The notes under the pieces: generated by a model
Databases searched by the model: none
Seen by the model: the letters and a program-made list of their open reading frames with translations, nothing else
Told to the model about the DNA's origin: nothing
Origin: Albifimbria verrucaria
Lineage: Eukaryota; Ascomycota; Sordariomycetes; Hypocreales; Stachybotryaceae
Reading direction: 5' to 3'
NCBI GenBank assembly: GCA_020081605.1
Contig: JAHREC010000038.1
Coordinates: 1-64,000 of the forward strand
DNA length: 64,000 bases
Part shown: positions 12,534 through 24,513 of the stretch, piece after piece
Layout: every line of letters starts with the position of its first letter
Position numbering within the stretch: the stretch's first letter is position 1
Program-made: the position numbers and the translations under genes

Positions 12534-12737
12534 ATGATCGCTGTCATATCGACTGCGTGCTTATTGACATTGATGCTCACTCTCTATGCTAGTGTTGGGC
12601 AATAATATCCTCAGGTCGAGTCTGGCGAGGTTCTTGTGTCGACCGCGATAGCGCAACCATCATCTGACGCCGGATTGGTGTCCCTGTTTCATACTAGTTG
12701 GATTTCTGCGGATGGCAAGCTCTTCAGAGGCAGATGA
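12534..12737 (+). pseudogene. Small secreted-peptide frame broken by one stop
   Basis: From ATG 12534 the frame encodes a strong signal peptide (MIAVISTACLLTLMLTLYAS) and reaches a TAA at 12603-12605, then stays open in the same frame for another 43 codons to TGA 12735-12737. Reading TAA as an original CAA (a C-to-T change, as RIP makes) would give a secreted peptide of about 67 residues without cysteines. The start context (ACAATGAT) and the CT-rich leader upstream suit a fungal gene. Either this is a disabled small secreted protein or a chance signal-like start. It converges on the 7-helix gene that ends at 12775. Confidence 0.35.
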
Positions 12738-12774
12738 TGGGTTACGGGTTTGGCGCTCTCCACATTTCGCTGTG

Positions 12775-13540
12775 CTAATTTGTGCTGTGTTTTTTCACCA
12801 ACGCCCAGAGATCTTTATCAGCGAGTCTGAAGGCACAGGCGACAGACTGAACCATAAAGCATCCGATGGCCAACTCATTCGCCTCATCAGACTCGCCGCC
12901 GGTGACAAGAGCGGCTGCTGCCGCAATCAATGCTGTCGATATGGTACTGGTGAGCATGTGGCTGCCGACCCACCACCAGGCGCGATGTTGCTTCCTGAAA
13001 TTTGGGCTTACCCTCATCGCTTGGAATACCAGGATTATATCGAAGAAGTTTGTGAACCATGGTCCAGAGTATAAGATCAAGTCGTAGCGTCCGGATGGCT
13101 GTTGATGAACTATGCTCAATCCTATCCCAACGGACAGGAGAGTTAATTGAATAAAAAGGTTGACATAGCATATACAGAAGTATTCTTGCCATACCTCAGC
13201 GAGGCTGCTGATAGTAGGATACAAGATCTCCACGTTCTATACATCTCATTAGCGTAGATTCAGCCGAAGCGAACATATAACATACGTGTAGAAGGTGAAC
13301 ACTGGTAAGTATAGCAAGCTTTGAGCCAAACAGATACCAGGACGCGGTCTTCTGCAGTTTCTCGTGAACTCCTAACAAGAAGAAACAGACGCCTACGCAA
13401 CTGCAGAGTACAGGTATAGCCATATACGCCAGACTTCGACGATGGCCAAGAATAATTAAAAGAATAAGTCGAACCAATAAGAATAATACGATGACGCACA
13501 GAGTCGCCAGCACCATCCTCAGCTCACAGACTGAAGCCAT
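12775..13540 (-). CDS. Seven-helix integral membrane protein
   Basis: Exons 13286-13540 and 12775-13236 flank a 49-bp intron with a GTATGT donor, a GCTAAT branch site and a TATAG acceptor, all in phase. The product is about 238 residues. Hydrophobic segments in order: VLATLCVIVLFLLVRLILL, then IPVLCSCVGVCFFLL, a segment around LFGSKLAILTSVHLL, then YVNLFIQLTLLSVGIGLSI, WFTNFFDIILVF, STISTALIAAAAALVTGG, and a weaker last one near ELAIGCFMVQSVACAF. This gives about seven helices with short loops, so it acts in a membrane. It looks like the fungus-specific integral membrane proteins of unknown function; I cannot name a transport or receptor role. The gene at 26056-27017 has the same general plan but no clear sequence match. 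The strong TM pattern and clean splicing make a real gene likely. Confidence 0.65.
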
Positions 13541-14877
13541 ATTGAAGGGGCCTTGAGCGACGTAGAGTTAAGGTGGGCGGCCTGGAAAGGCTGGACGACG
13601 GTACAACGGTGGCATGGTAAGGGCCACCACATACATTCTCGGTTTCCGTGTCGGGTATATGTATGGTTATCAACCGCATTCACATACGATAACGTGACTC
13701 GATCGCTTATATTTTGCTTCCAGTCGCCGTGTGACTTTTCGGGTGGTTCAGTCAAGGGTATGGGGATGATCCCAGGATCTGGCGCGTCTCTGTATCCGTG
13801 TCCCGTTAGCGTCGGATCCACGTCGCCCTGACCCAATCCACTTGACCCGGTTTGTAGCATAGCCGGGTGCCGTTCACTAGAGCCGAGCCCACCGTTGTGC
13901 GAGCGTGGGGGCAGAAATTAGAGATCACCGAGTTGTCCGTGCCTGCCAAGTTTTGGGTGCAAGTCGAAGAACCATTACTCCGTATTGCGACCAGTTTCAT
14001 TAATGGAAGCCAACCCTGGCTACGATCGGCCCATCAGGACCAAGTGCTCCATCAGCTGGCCAGTCTACATGCTATGAGGCTGGATGAGAGGGCAGCCGCC
14101 AGACCTAATGTCGGAGGAGGTGTAATGAACAGCAACTTGCATTTTTGGGTGGGACGAATGCTTTTAAACCTGTTCAATCTTGCTCAAATAGCTCAAGACA
14201 GGAGAGGGTCACTCATTCATGAAATTGCACACGTATTTGGCTAGATACCATCGCTATGAAGATAGGCGAAACGATGAATGTGAGGATACTAAAAAAGCCA
14301 GACAAATGTTCGCCTTTAGTTAGCCCGGGCAAGCCAAAAATGATTCCTGACGAACAACATAACCGTGTGGGTAAGACGTAGTGTCCGAGAGGCTGTCCGC
14401 CCGTCACGTTGAGGCCATTTACTTCCAAACCAGTGCTGTGCGCTTAAGCTAGTTCAAGTATTTACGAGCCTTATGGTCATTGTGTACGAACATATTTGCC
14501 TTCACTCCTATGCTGCCTCCCGTGCTCTCATCCGCGCTTTCAACGGCGTCACCCAAAAGTTATTGCACCCTTCTTGTTCAAAGCTCTGCATGTTTCGGCC
14601 CAAATCCTTTCTTCCTGCTCGCCAACAATCCTTATGTTGGCCGCGCCTGGTATAACGGGTGAAGCCGTTTCCATCTCCCTCCCTCCCCTTTGCCTGGTAA
14701 CCCATCTCAAAGCTGGCTAAGGAGCGTGCGATCAGACTCAGAGTCAGATCTATCCTTTCTTGCGCTTAATTGGCCGCTGCTTACGCCTGAAGATCCTCGC
14801 TGTCTGATACGCGATCCTTGCTCTTCGGTAGCCATTCTAGAACTAGTTGATGACATGAAAATTCGTTACTGTAGTCG
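13541..14877. other. Intergenic region
   Basis: A minus-strand frame (13519-13860) overlaps the start of the membrane-protein gene and may be leader sequence. A plus-strand frame at 13867-14244 is open for 125 codons without any recognised motif. Neither is supported enough to call. Confidence 0.45.
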
Positions 14878-15173
14878 TCATGTCTCGTGGTCATAGTCAG
14901 AATTGGTACCGCTATTAGGCTTAGGCTCAGGCTCTGGCTCTGATTCTCTCTCCTGGTCGACCTCAAGGGAATAAGTGCTGCGTAAGGCCTCATTGAGTAT
15001 ACTCTGACTGTGGTTCGGTTGGCGAGAGTAGCAAACGGGGCGCTCAGTAGGATTGCTGCCGGGTTTCGGTCCTGGTTTGGCGAGCCATCTTGCGACCAGG
15101 GGCTTGAAGTAGCTACAAAAGACTGGAACGGAGACAACGATGGTCGACTAGCGGGAATTGGTGGTGCACTGGA

Positions 15174-16504
15174 TCATCCAGTGATGTTGTCACCAGATCC
15201 ACCCGCCTGCCCAATGTTACTCTGGTCAGGCCCCTCTCGAGCCTCGCTCTTCTCGATAGGTACTCGGCAATTCGGACACGTGTTGTGCTCTTTCAGCCAA
15301 TCAACCACGCAGTCCTCGTGGAACATGTGCTTGCAGGGTAGAGTGATGATGGTGTCTCCTACTTTCATCTCATCGATGCATACGGAACAATCGAACTTGT
15401 CATCCTGGCTGCGCAGTTCCTGGTCGACGACACGTCGATTGAGCTTCTGCAGCGCCTCCTCTGATGCAGGTGGTGCGGCATTGGACTGAGGGTTCGCCTC
15501 CATCAGATTACTAATGATCCGGTCGAGTGCCTCTTGAGAATAGACCGCATCACCAGCAACCGAAGTTCCAGGGTTGAACAGACTCAAGATATCATGAAGA
15601 CTGCGAGGCAACCCTGGAGGCAGTCCTCCTTGCTGTCCGCCTTCCGGTAATCCCATGTTACGAATCATGTTAGAGAAGGTGCTGGAGCGCTGGTTAGTCA
15701 AGATAATCAGGGAGATGACTGCGCGCCGTGGAGTAGGCGGCTCGGATGGGGGTGGAGAGGGTTCTTCACGCGCTTGAAACGGATCTCTTCCCCATGCGGG
15801 CCGTCGCCAAAAGCTCGAGGTGAAGGGCCTGAAAAGATGGTGACGGAAGCGGTGCCTCCACCCATAGTGTTGGAGAAGGAGATAGCTCGATGAATATGGG
15901 GCTCTCTAAAGCGCCTGGGCGGATCAGGCTGGGGCGAGCCATCGGGATTGAACCTGCGTTGAGGCGGCCCGAATGCATGGATCATGTCGACAAAACGCTC
16001 AAGGACCGGCTGGATGTCGGGGTTGTGATGGTTGTCTTCGGCGCCATCCCTAGTACTGCGACGATACACAAGGCCGTGAGGCCCAAAGTGTTCCTCGATA
16101 TCAGCTTCCTCGATGTCGCCTTCCTCAGGATCGGAATCCTCGCGAAAATGGTAGGGGAGATTTCGGGCGGCGTGGATGCGGACGGGTGGTGCGTGGTTTC
16201 AAAGTCGAGAGGGTCGTTTTCATGACTTACCTGAGAGTGAGTTAGCATGAATGCAGGAATGACAGGAAAAAGAACCACGTACAATATGGGTGATCTCGTT
16301 CGAGCAAGCGGGGCACTTGAGGTCGTGCTCGTCTCGGTACAACTCGTTAGAGCAAGCATGGCAGTATGCAACTTCACGACCGGCCGTTTCGCCAAGGTGG
16401 CCCTGCCTTCTGGTCGGAGGCTCTATCTGAGCGCGTTCGCGTTTGTTCATGTGGAAGAGATTTAACATAAAGTCAATCACGCGAAAGATAAGTCGGAACG
16501 CCAT
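15174..16504 (-). CDS. RING-H2 E3 ubiquitin ligase, RNF115/126-like
   Basis: Proposed exons: 16283-16504, 15770-16230 and 15174-15689. Intron 1 (52 bp, GTACGT donor) is clear; intron 2 (80 bp, GTGAAG donor) is likely. Exon 1 has an N-terminal zinc ribbon (YCHACSNELYR...KCPACS) and exon 3 a C3H2C3 RING-H2 finger at about 15255-15395 (FDCSVCIDEM, LPCKHMFHEDC, NTCPNCRVPI). This pairing marks the BCA2/RNF126 class, which transfers ubiquitin from an E2 to substrates; the zinc ribbon binds ubiquitin. Oddities: exon 2 starts in one frame (SHENDPLDFE) but the rest of the conserved acidic region (REDSDPEEGDIEE) is in another, so a one-base shift lies near 16190-16205. After the TGA at 15174 the family-like tail (QSILNEALRSTY, to 14878) continues in another frame. 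Either the gene is damaged, or the assembly has indels, or there is a further short intron. Confidence 0.75.
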
Positions 16505-17617
16505 ACTGTAGTTGGCGATTGAATTTTGGTGAAGAGTTCAACAGGATGAATGCTGGCTATGTGATGTCGGCAGGAGCTCGCTACGGCGAAGCCCGATGAA
16601 AAATCCTGTCGCAACCAACCGTGACCGCTGAATGATGGAAGAACAATGTGAAGTCAGAACGATTGGGGAAATCTTCTAATTGAATGCAGGATAGAAAGGT
16701 CTCATCGATCGAGGATCAAGTACGGATATGTAGGGATATTGATGAACAAAATAAAGAGGCCAATAGGAGGCCCAACACTCAAATAAACCAGTAACGAAAT
16801 GAAGATGTGCAATAGGATAGGAGTGATTTAAAACGAACAAGACCACAAGAGCGAAGGAAAGTGGAGATTGGGGATGACGGGGATCCGTCATACCTACCTA
16901 CCCCACTTCGCCGAGGCATGCTAAGGTGACTGAGCATGGAAAGTCTGAAAATGAGATTGGCCTGAGATAATAGGAGATGGCAAGACCGTGATCAAGGCAC
17001 CTGTGCGACTATAGGGAGACTTGAGTCTTTACTTAGAATTAAACTTATATCACGCAGCAGCTACTCGTGGTTGAGACATCTTGTTACGTTCTTTCATGTG
17101 AGGGCGGTAAGGCTTAATGGGCTCCGATTAGTTTCTTGTTGCCGCCACACGAAATTCGTGGTGGCGGGGTCGTCCAGGTTAGATCGACTCGCTGTTTGGC
17201 ACCCTTCGGCACCCTTCGGCACCCTTTTGGCACCCTTTTGGCACCCTTTGGTCTTGGCACGCTTGAGCACTCTGGAGGTTGATACTCGCGTACATAATGA
17301 AACTTCAACTCCCATATCGAGTTGTGAATACAGCAGCGTCAGACCCGGGGTGAACCACAGGGTTCCAGAGAGGAATAAGTCACGGCATCATGGCATCCTC
17401 AGACCACGGAAGGAAGTGGCGGCAGATCCATTCCACCCGAGGGGACCTAAAAGCATCAAATGGGCTACCATGTAATCTCACATGCCTCCGCAGAACCATC
17501 CCACATACCATCTAAATGATGAGTTCAGGAGAGTCAGAGCATATCGGCATAGGTGATGAGAAACTTGAATATTGCGAGTTTTATCTACATTTTTGCCATG
17601 ACTGTGAAAGCGATACT
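16505..17617. other. Promoter side of the RING gene and intergenic DNA
   Basis: Upstream of the RING-ligase start no further gene is supported. An open plus frame at 17071-17475 runs through the GGCACCCTT tandem repeat and is probably spurious. Confidence 0.5.
17198..17251 (+). repeat. GGCACCCTTc/t tandem repeat, five units
   Basis: Five head-to-tail units of GGCACCCTT followed by one or two variable bases (period 10-11 bp). Confidence 0.9.
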
Positions 17618-17875
17618 TCAACCTTCGATGTGATGAATCCTCGTTTTCCTGTCCTTCCACGTTTGCCGCTTCAGCATACATTTCAGACATGCCCAAATAA
17701 TAGGTACGACGAGCAAGACAACGACGAACACTGTCGTAACTGTATACAAGGTGGCTTTCTTTATCATTTGAGCCTCCATTATATACTCTAAGTCCGAGCC
17801 CAGAAACGTGAAAGCGCCAGTAAGAATGGGCCCGAAAGGATGGTCGAGGCAGCCTGATGCGGCGCAATAACGCAT
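17618..17875 (-). CDS. Possible small single-pass membrane protein
   Basis: An ATG at 17875 opens 85 codons with one convincing membrane helix (TLYTVTTVFVVVLLVVPIIW) followed by Cys and a basic stretch (KCMLKRQTWKDRK), a type-III-like or tail-proximal layout. No family is recognised. A longer frame on the same strand (17788-18270, ATG start) lies upstream in another frame, so this may be the last exon of a larger gene, but I could not find a splice pair that joins them cleanly. Role unknown. Confidence 0.3.
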   Translation of the reverse strand: MRYCAASGCLDHPFGPILTGAFTFLGSDLEYIMEAQMIKKATLYTVTTVFVVVLLVVPIIWACLKCMLKRQTWKDRKTRIHHIEG

Positions 17876-19888
17876 GGCAGAGGCACAGATTCGGCCACCC
17901 GGACTAGAGACTGACGAGAACGGGGTTGGTAATGTGCGGAAAGAAAGTCAGATGTCATGCAGACGGTAAACGTATGGGCTAAGGTCAAGAATATGTGTGC
18001 GTAGCAGAGCCTTGAGAGGGAGGGGTGAGGTTGAGGAGTCAAAGCCAGGGAGAACTCGTGGTTTAGTGTGCTTCGGGACCGGCAAGGTAGAGAGTGAAGT
18101 CCCGGGGATGAGTCGTATGATGAGGCGTCCATCACCGCTTCATTGGATGTCGAGAACACGAGGTTCCCGTTACGGTAACCGCTGTCAGATGGACGGATCG
18201 AAAGAACTGGGACAGCTGACTCGACAACACCATGCATGGCTCTAGCTACATGTGACGCACGGGGCGCCATATCGCTAAGGCCGGTGTGTTCAAACTGGGT
18301 TCCAGGGTTGGCGTATGCACCTTACGACAGGCTATATGAGAGCGTGGCTAGTCTTCATGGTGGAATCCGGGAGGGTAGGAAAACCGAGGCCAGTTGGAAC
18401 CAACACGGGCCTGACACCCAAGAGCAATCTTAGGTGCCAAAGGGGGCAAAATCAGCCGATATGCAGGAGGAGACTGCATGATATGACAACCGGCTGTCAT
18501 AGGACGGATGGCTTCCCCGATACCCATAGCACCTCACGAAGGGGTGTTGTGGCGATCAGGCGGGCTGGACTCGGGCATCCGAACCAATAGATCAACCCGA
18601 GACAAAACATTCGTACCGAGGTTGCTGCATGGTTTTCTCAATACACACACCAACAAGAACAGGGGATACCTGTTCCCACAAGAACTCACGCTGTGCATGG
18701 GGTCCTGCTGTCAAATTCCCTCAACAGAGGTTGACAACGATGAGGCGGAACAGCAGTGGCTCTGTTTGGACACCGAAAAACGAAAATTCCGATCTCAAAG
18801 AATTTGCATGGAAGTTAGAAAGCGATCGACGAGTGTCACTATTTTATCCTTGGGGTCCTGGAAACTCGACGTGGCTGGGTAAAGAGTGAAGACACGAGGA
18901 CCAAGAGCAGCCCGCTGGAGGGTCAAGGAGGTGGTGCGGCTTACGGGAGTCCGCAGGCTAACCACATTGAGCAAACCCCACGTCAGGGAAAGCATGGCAA
19001 GCATACCTGCATCCCCGTACAGGATGCAGATGGATCACTTCTAACTGGTCATTACCGATATGGTTAGTGCTACTGTCTCTTAGTGGCTGCAATGAAACGA
19101 ATGAGCGAGTCTCATCCGCTGTGACAGTGCACACTTGCTAGACAGACACCATAGCAGGGGCCCTGATTGTAGATCGCCGACTCTCGTGCATGGTGCCTCA
19201 CAGGTATTTCTGCCAGATACGGTTAGAATGTGGAGACCCCAAGTGGCTCACCACCCACCCTTGCCGCCGTCTTTATTTAGACCCTGGCGCCCTCCAGCTC
19301 GGTTTGGACTTTCCTTCTTTTAGTCTCGACGCTAGCATGGGGTCTGGCAAGACCTGATATGGTTAGCGCCAAAGTTGCAATGTCCGATCAGCTCGTCCAA
19401 CCACCACAACCCTCACTCAAACCGCCATATGCGACCGTCAGCATATCACCTGAACCAACAAATGCAAAGTGGAACCATCCAATCTCGTTTCCAAGTGATT
19501 AGGCTGTCCTATTCAGGATGATCGAATATGTACTCTGTAGTTTAGCGGAAATGACCCCGCCGTGTCCATCACAACATTGACCACATTGTGCCCCGTTGCG
19601 ATCACGAAGCAGGAGGTATGATAGCCACTGACAGGAAGTGAATGTCGCAGTCAACGAACTGTCGCCTATAGATGCTTTTAACTTCAAAGGCAACGCATGA
19701 AATCGCATCAACAGTGTGACGTTGTTAGTTTCGACGCTTTCTAGATCCCCGCCCCCGACCCGTATTTCAAGCTACCCTAGAGTCTAAAGGCAAGGGGATT
19801 ATATTCAAAACCATCGAAAGGCGTGTAAGGCCAGTATCTAAATAAATGAATAGAGAGTAGATTTCGGAACCTTACATCGTACAAGGCA
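17876..19888. other. Intergenic region
   Basis: Several 60-125-codon frames on both strands, none with a domain, signal peptide or coherent splice sites. Nothing else seen. Confidence 0.5.
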
Positions 19889-20999
19889 ATGAGGCTTCGT
19901 TGCGTTTTTACATTCGCCAGTGTGCTGGCCCTATTTTTGACGTCCGTCGTCGTTCTCGTCAACCTCAAATCGTAGTCATGTCACTTCGGTGCTTTGGCTC
20001 GATGCTCCAAGATCGTGAAAGTAGACGTCATTGTAGCGGGTGGAACAATTGAGACAAACGGAACAAACGCGGTTATCCCAACAAATTATACGGATTACGG
20101 CTCAATAGCCCCAAAGGACTTTGTAAAGGGAATTCCCGGAGCCAGTGAGGGAGTGGGATTTCGTTTTATACCTCTTTTCAACAAGGGTAGTCCGGACCTC
20201 ACAACGGGAGACAACCTTGCGATATCGCATTATGTCTATACACACCGATATGAATCCTATGCCTTCCTTATTTTGGGCGGTACAGACACTGCCCACAACA
20301 CCATCAACCAACATAGTGATACCTTGAGACTGCCACTATGCGTCGGTTACGTCGCTTCTGCGCGCCCTAGTTCGGCTTTGAGTGCCGATGGACCGCTGAA
20401 CTTCGCCCAAAATCTTCAAGCCATTCGCGATCCGAGCTCATGGGAATATGGTATCTTTATGACATTTAACGAGAAGATTTGGGGGCCCTCTCTGCTATAC
20501 AAGCGCACAACAAATGGACTCGACATATTCCATTCTGCGGCTGGACCTTTTGGAATCATAAAGGGTGGGAAGCCTCAGTTCTCGTACGGACCGCGAGAAC
20601 ACAGAGGCAGATTGCACTTTGACATCAAAAGTTGGCACCGATCAAGCCTCCTCGTGTTGTCATGACTTATGCAACCGAGCCTGAAACTATCGTCACTTCA
20701 TTGCACGACCCAGAAGTAGCGGGCGTTGTGATCATAGGCCAGGGGCAGGGAGCATGCCGACAGCTGGGACAGACATGATCAGCGCTGCGTCAGCAGAAAA
20801 CAAGCATAAACCCATCGTCGTGTGTCTCATGATTCCGGACGGTTTCGTCGGATATCCGATGTACGGAGCCGGGGACTGGGCTATCCCAGGCGGTTACGTG
20901 GAGGCCCTTCGCTGTCGGTATGTGGACCAGCTGGCGTTGATGTCGGGTATGGATGTACAGCAAATTCGACATTTGTTCGAAGTGGATGCAATCTCCTGA
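19889..20999 (+). pseudogene. Secreted L-asparaginase pseudogene
   Basis: The sequence encodes a bacterial-type-II/fungal secreted L-asparaginase (asparagine to aspartate plus ammonia). A signal peptide starts at ATG 19889 (MRLRCVFTFASVLALFLTSV) and is cut by TAG 19973-19975. In the same frame follow VAGGTIETNG (nucleophile-loop motif), LILGGTDTA at the second active-site motif (family form usually HGTDT) and ALSADGPLNFAQN. Near 20625-20632 the frame shifts, giving RVVMTYATEPE and GVVIIGQGQG. Near 20750 it shifts again to the C-terminal part (IPDGFVGYPMYG, GYVEALR), ending at TGA 20997-20999. One nonsense codon of C-to-T type and two frameshifts make it non-functional as written. Homology runs nearly full length, so decay is fairly recent. 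No neighbour in the same pathway is present. Confidence 0.85.
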
Positions 21000-22805
21000 A
21001 GTCCGATCCTTTCTATACAGTTAGGCTATATTGGTTCATCTTTGAGCGAGTGGTCATGATGACGATACAGGACTGCAAAGACCGTCTTAAGGGAGCCAAC
21101 GAGAGGCTTGGTTTGCTGGTAGAAGACGTGAGGCGACCAATTGGGAAGAGGTTTTCTGAGTGGTTGGCTTTGTTCATCGGCAACGTGCAACGCCATCGAG
21201 GCATCATCCGCCTGGCCTGAGATGGTCATTGGATGCATCAAGATGGATCATGTGATGAGGTCACATATTCGCTATGATAATATCACCGGCAGTTCTCTTC
21301 CAGGATCGGCAGACGAAAGTACAGTACTGGATCTGGTTTGTATCTAATTTCTTTGAACATCAAAGAGATACTCGGTGGTGTACAAGCCATGCTGGTAGGA
21401 CCTTTGTCCTCTGATACTCCACACTTCGATATGATTCAGGCTTACCGTGGAAGCGAAAGCTGTGTGTACATTTGTAAAGCTACAGTAGTACAGAAAGCTT
21501 ATTCATCAGGTAATATCAACGTTCAGCCATCTTGAAATCTACCAGATTATTTCCTATATCCTTTCTATGATACTTTGTGGCCTTTCATTGATATGCTGGA
21601 ATGAAGAGCGATTGCGTGGATGTGATTCTCGAACCCGAAGAAACGAGAAGAAACAGTGAAGCAGTTTCGAAGGTTGAAAGACAGAGAGTGGTGTTGATGC
21701 TGGTGTTTATATTGGTCTCGATGTTGGTATTGGTATTGCCAATTCGTCTTCTGACCGAGGGATGAATTACAAGGTTCAACCGAAAACCTCCATGTTTCCT
21801 TGGAAGCGATCACGATAAACCAAGCAATGCTAAAGGAAAGTATTTTGGTAGATGGCAGGATATGTTGGAATTTGTGTAAAGCACTCGTGCCAATATATCC
21901 TGGGAGGCTGCAACTTAACCAGATCAGATTGCAAAGGGGCAGTTCTTACCACCAACAAGCACATAAATCAGTCTTGAATGAGCCTATTCGTAGAAAAAAT
22001 GGGCGCGTATACGGTTGAATGCTGTATCGTATTTCAAACCATAGGGATGCCAACTTCGACGGTACTTATATGGAGGTGGTAGATATTTTACAAGATTTTC
22101 AACAACACCTTGACGACAATGTCTCTCATGAGTACCCAGCTTGTATGAACGAAGCCTATGAAGAGTTACTAAGAAACCACTCTTGGAAATTGGTTTAGGA
22201 TAAAACAATGTGTACTATCAAAGTGACTCTGCGAATACAACATGAAACCTCTTAGCAATTTGAGAAACAATTGGACGTTAGCCACGATAACTCAAGGCTG
22301 ATCGCTCACGATGGTCTGGATATTATGCCGACTTGTTTTACTTATACGAGACGGCTGCGTTGAATTTTATGATGTTGTTGTAATCGAACTTAAGGCTTTA
22401 ACCCTGAACTCTATTACCCCCAGCTTATACCTGATCTAACGTACAGTCCTATGATGGCAACGAATAACTGATATATCAGGTGTGAATCTCTTGTGGCAGA
22501 CATGAACCGATTCGGATTTATAGGCGACTCGGTAATCAGGCGCAACGAACGTACGAAGGTAAAGCTCCCAGATATCCTTATTTCCATTACAAGGCCTAAC
22601 AGAAAACTGAACAAATTGTTCTATCAATTACAAAATTCCAGTCAACAGTCATCTCACGCCGTGCGTCCGTACAACGGAGTTTGCCTCAAAACATTGTTGA
22701 GGAATAATCGCTGCGTGCTCTACCTTTTCATGCTTAATCTGAGATAACATGTGAAAATGCGACGATAAAAGGCATAGGCTGCTCGCCAGAAGCAGGCATT
22801 CTCGA
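21000..22805. other. Intergenic region
   Basis: Short frames only; a TTGATGCTGGT/TATTGGT-rich segment (21690-21740) gives a low-complexity Asn/His-rich minus-strand frame. No gene called. Confidence 0.5.
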
Positions 22806-23333
22806 TTAGGACCCAAGTAAGGGCGTCTTCTCAGCATCGTTTGGAAACAGTGTCTTCGTTCCAGGCGGTAGACTTATTCGAAACTTAAGCGGGATTGAAT
22901 TCAAAAGCAGTTCAGAAAATTCTTTCCATCGGTGCCGTCGGTTAACCGGAAGCTCAGTACCCCAGTCCGACTCTCCTCTAACAGCTGTAATCTTCCAGCG
23001 AGAGGCGCTGATGAGCCAACTCTCTGTGGCTGAGCTTGGTGGTTGGTATAAAATCTCGAAGCCATGTTCGCGGAGCCATCGCTCGCATGCTTCGGTTACT
23101 CGAACAGAGTAACATGACCCGGTAACTGATAAGATATGGAAATGGAGAAGCTTTTTAATATTCCCAAATCGTTCCATGTCAAGCATTATATAGCAATGAA
23201 CCCAGCGAATTGGTGGTGATGGATCTTTGCGAAGAACATCAGGAATCTTTATGTGTTCGACAGTATACTGAGAGTCATTAGCGGGAACTTGGCGAGAGAA
23301 CGGGCTCGGTTGGTTACACTTGTTACTTGACAA
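22806..23333 (-). CDS. Hypothetical protein exon
   Basis: A 175-codon minus-strand frame with balanced composition and no long competing frame: it contains ERWLREHGFEILYQPP, SRWKITAVRGESDWG and NRRHRWKEFSELLLN, which read like folded protein. I recognise no family. The frame opens with TTG, not ATG, and its first in-frame Met is well inside (near 23186), so either the start is an upstream exon or this is a truncated gene. No signal peptide or membrane segment. Function unknown. Confidence 0.35.
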   Translation of the reverse strand: MSSNKCNQPSPFSRQVPANDSQYTVEHIKIPDVLRKDPSPPIRWVHCYIMLDMERFGNIKKLLHFHILSVTGSCYSVRVTEACERWLREHGFEILYQPPSSATESWLISASRWKITAVRGESDWGTELPVNRRHRWKEFSELLLNSIPLKFRISLPPGTKTLFPNDAEKTPLLGS

Positions 23334-24513
23334 ATTGTTTGGGGAGCAGGGTGGGTCTGTTGAGTCTGCATTCTTGTTCGATGAACTGGTTTTTGATGCT
23401 TGATTGACAAGAAGCAGATGCAGCAGCTACTAGTGAATTGTTTGGTGGAGTTACTTTGCAATATGGGGGCTAGGTGATGCCTGGTACATATATGGTGGGC
23501 AGGCCACTCACCCAACGCTTTCACCGCACCTATCCTTGGCTCAGCCCACCGTATCCCACGCTTTCCCTGACCGAACTCGTTGTCCGGCTCTCCAATCAAT
23601 CGCGGCCACCTCTACTAGGGTGATGACGCTTGAACATGCATCCTTGTGCTCGGTTCGGCAAAGGCTAAGCAGGCGGGGTGTTGCTTGCGCCATGGGCTTC
23701 CCCACCACCAGGAACCAGGAGCCGGGGCCACTGTGGGTCGAAGATTCAACGGCAGCTTCCCCGGCGCTATCATTACCATATCGAGCAGAGTTCTGAATGA
23801 AGTTCTGAATGAAGTGCAAATGGCGGTTCATACATTAAATCAGCATCAGGCGGATTTGCGCGGGCACTCTCGGAGGGACTCTACGCGAAAGACACAGAAG
23901 TAGGCGCTGAATGAAGGGCGTTGCTGGTCCCGCTGTAGAAAGTGGTTCGTTCAGTTCGATCTGATGGTTCCACAGCCGCCGCCGGTTCTTCGGATGCAGC
24001 TTGGGAAACTCGGATCCTGCATGTAGTAGGGCATCGACCAGCACTATCCTCGTCTACCATTAATTTATAAGGCAACTCCTCTTTAACATTTGATAACGCT
24101 GGATAGTGTGAGTTAGCTGTTATATGCGATTAAGTTCTGAAGTCGACCACTCAAAGAAGTGCGTCGAATTGGGTACAGTGTTGCAATCACACGAATTGAT
24201 TGGCGTTCCCTATGACAACTTAATTGAACTGGGCCTCAAGAGCAGCCGTTGATCTTGTCATTGCGATTTTTAGACACATTGGATGAAAACGAATGAAACA
24301 TAGTGGAGTCACCACTGTAAGGAAATAGTCAGTTTGGCTCTAAGTGCTGCAAACAACTGCCCAAGCTTTTCTCGTTCGACAAATCCAATCTTCGACTACC
24401 TGCCAAAGTGACGCTGTCACCCAGATGCGTCGTGATAATGATGCAGTCGTTTCGTGTTGACAGACACACGATGATAACAGGCTATCTCTTCGCATGCGTT
24501 ACGTCGTCAAATG
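23334..24513. other. Intergenic region
   Basis: No gene supported. A GTTCTGAATGAA unit occurs twice in tandem near 23791-23814. Confidence 0.5.
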
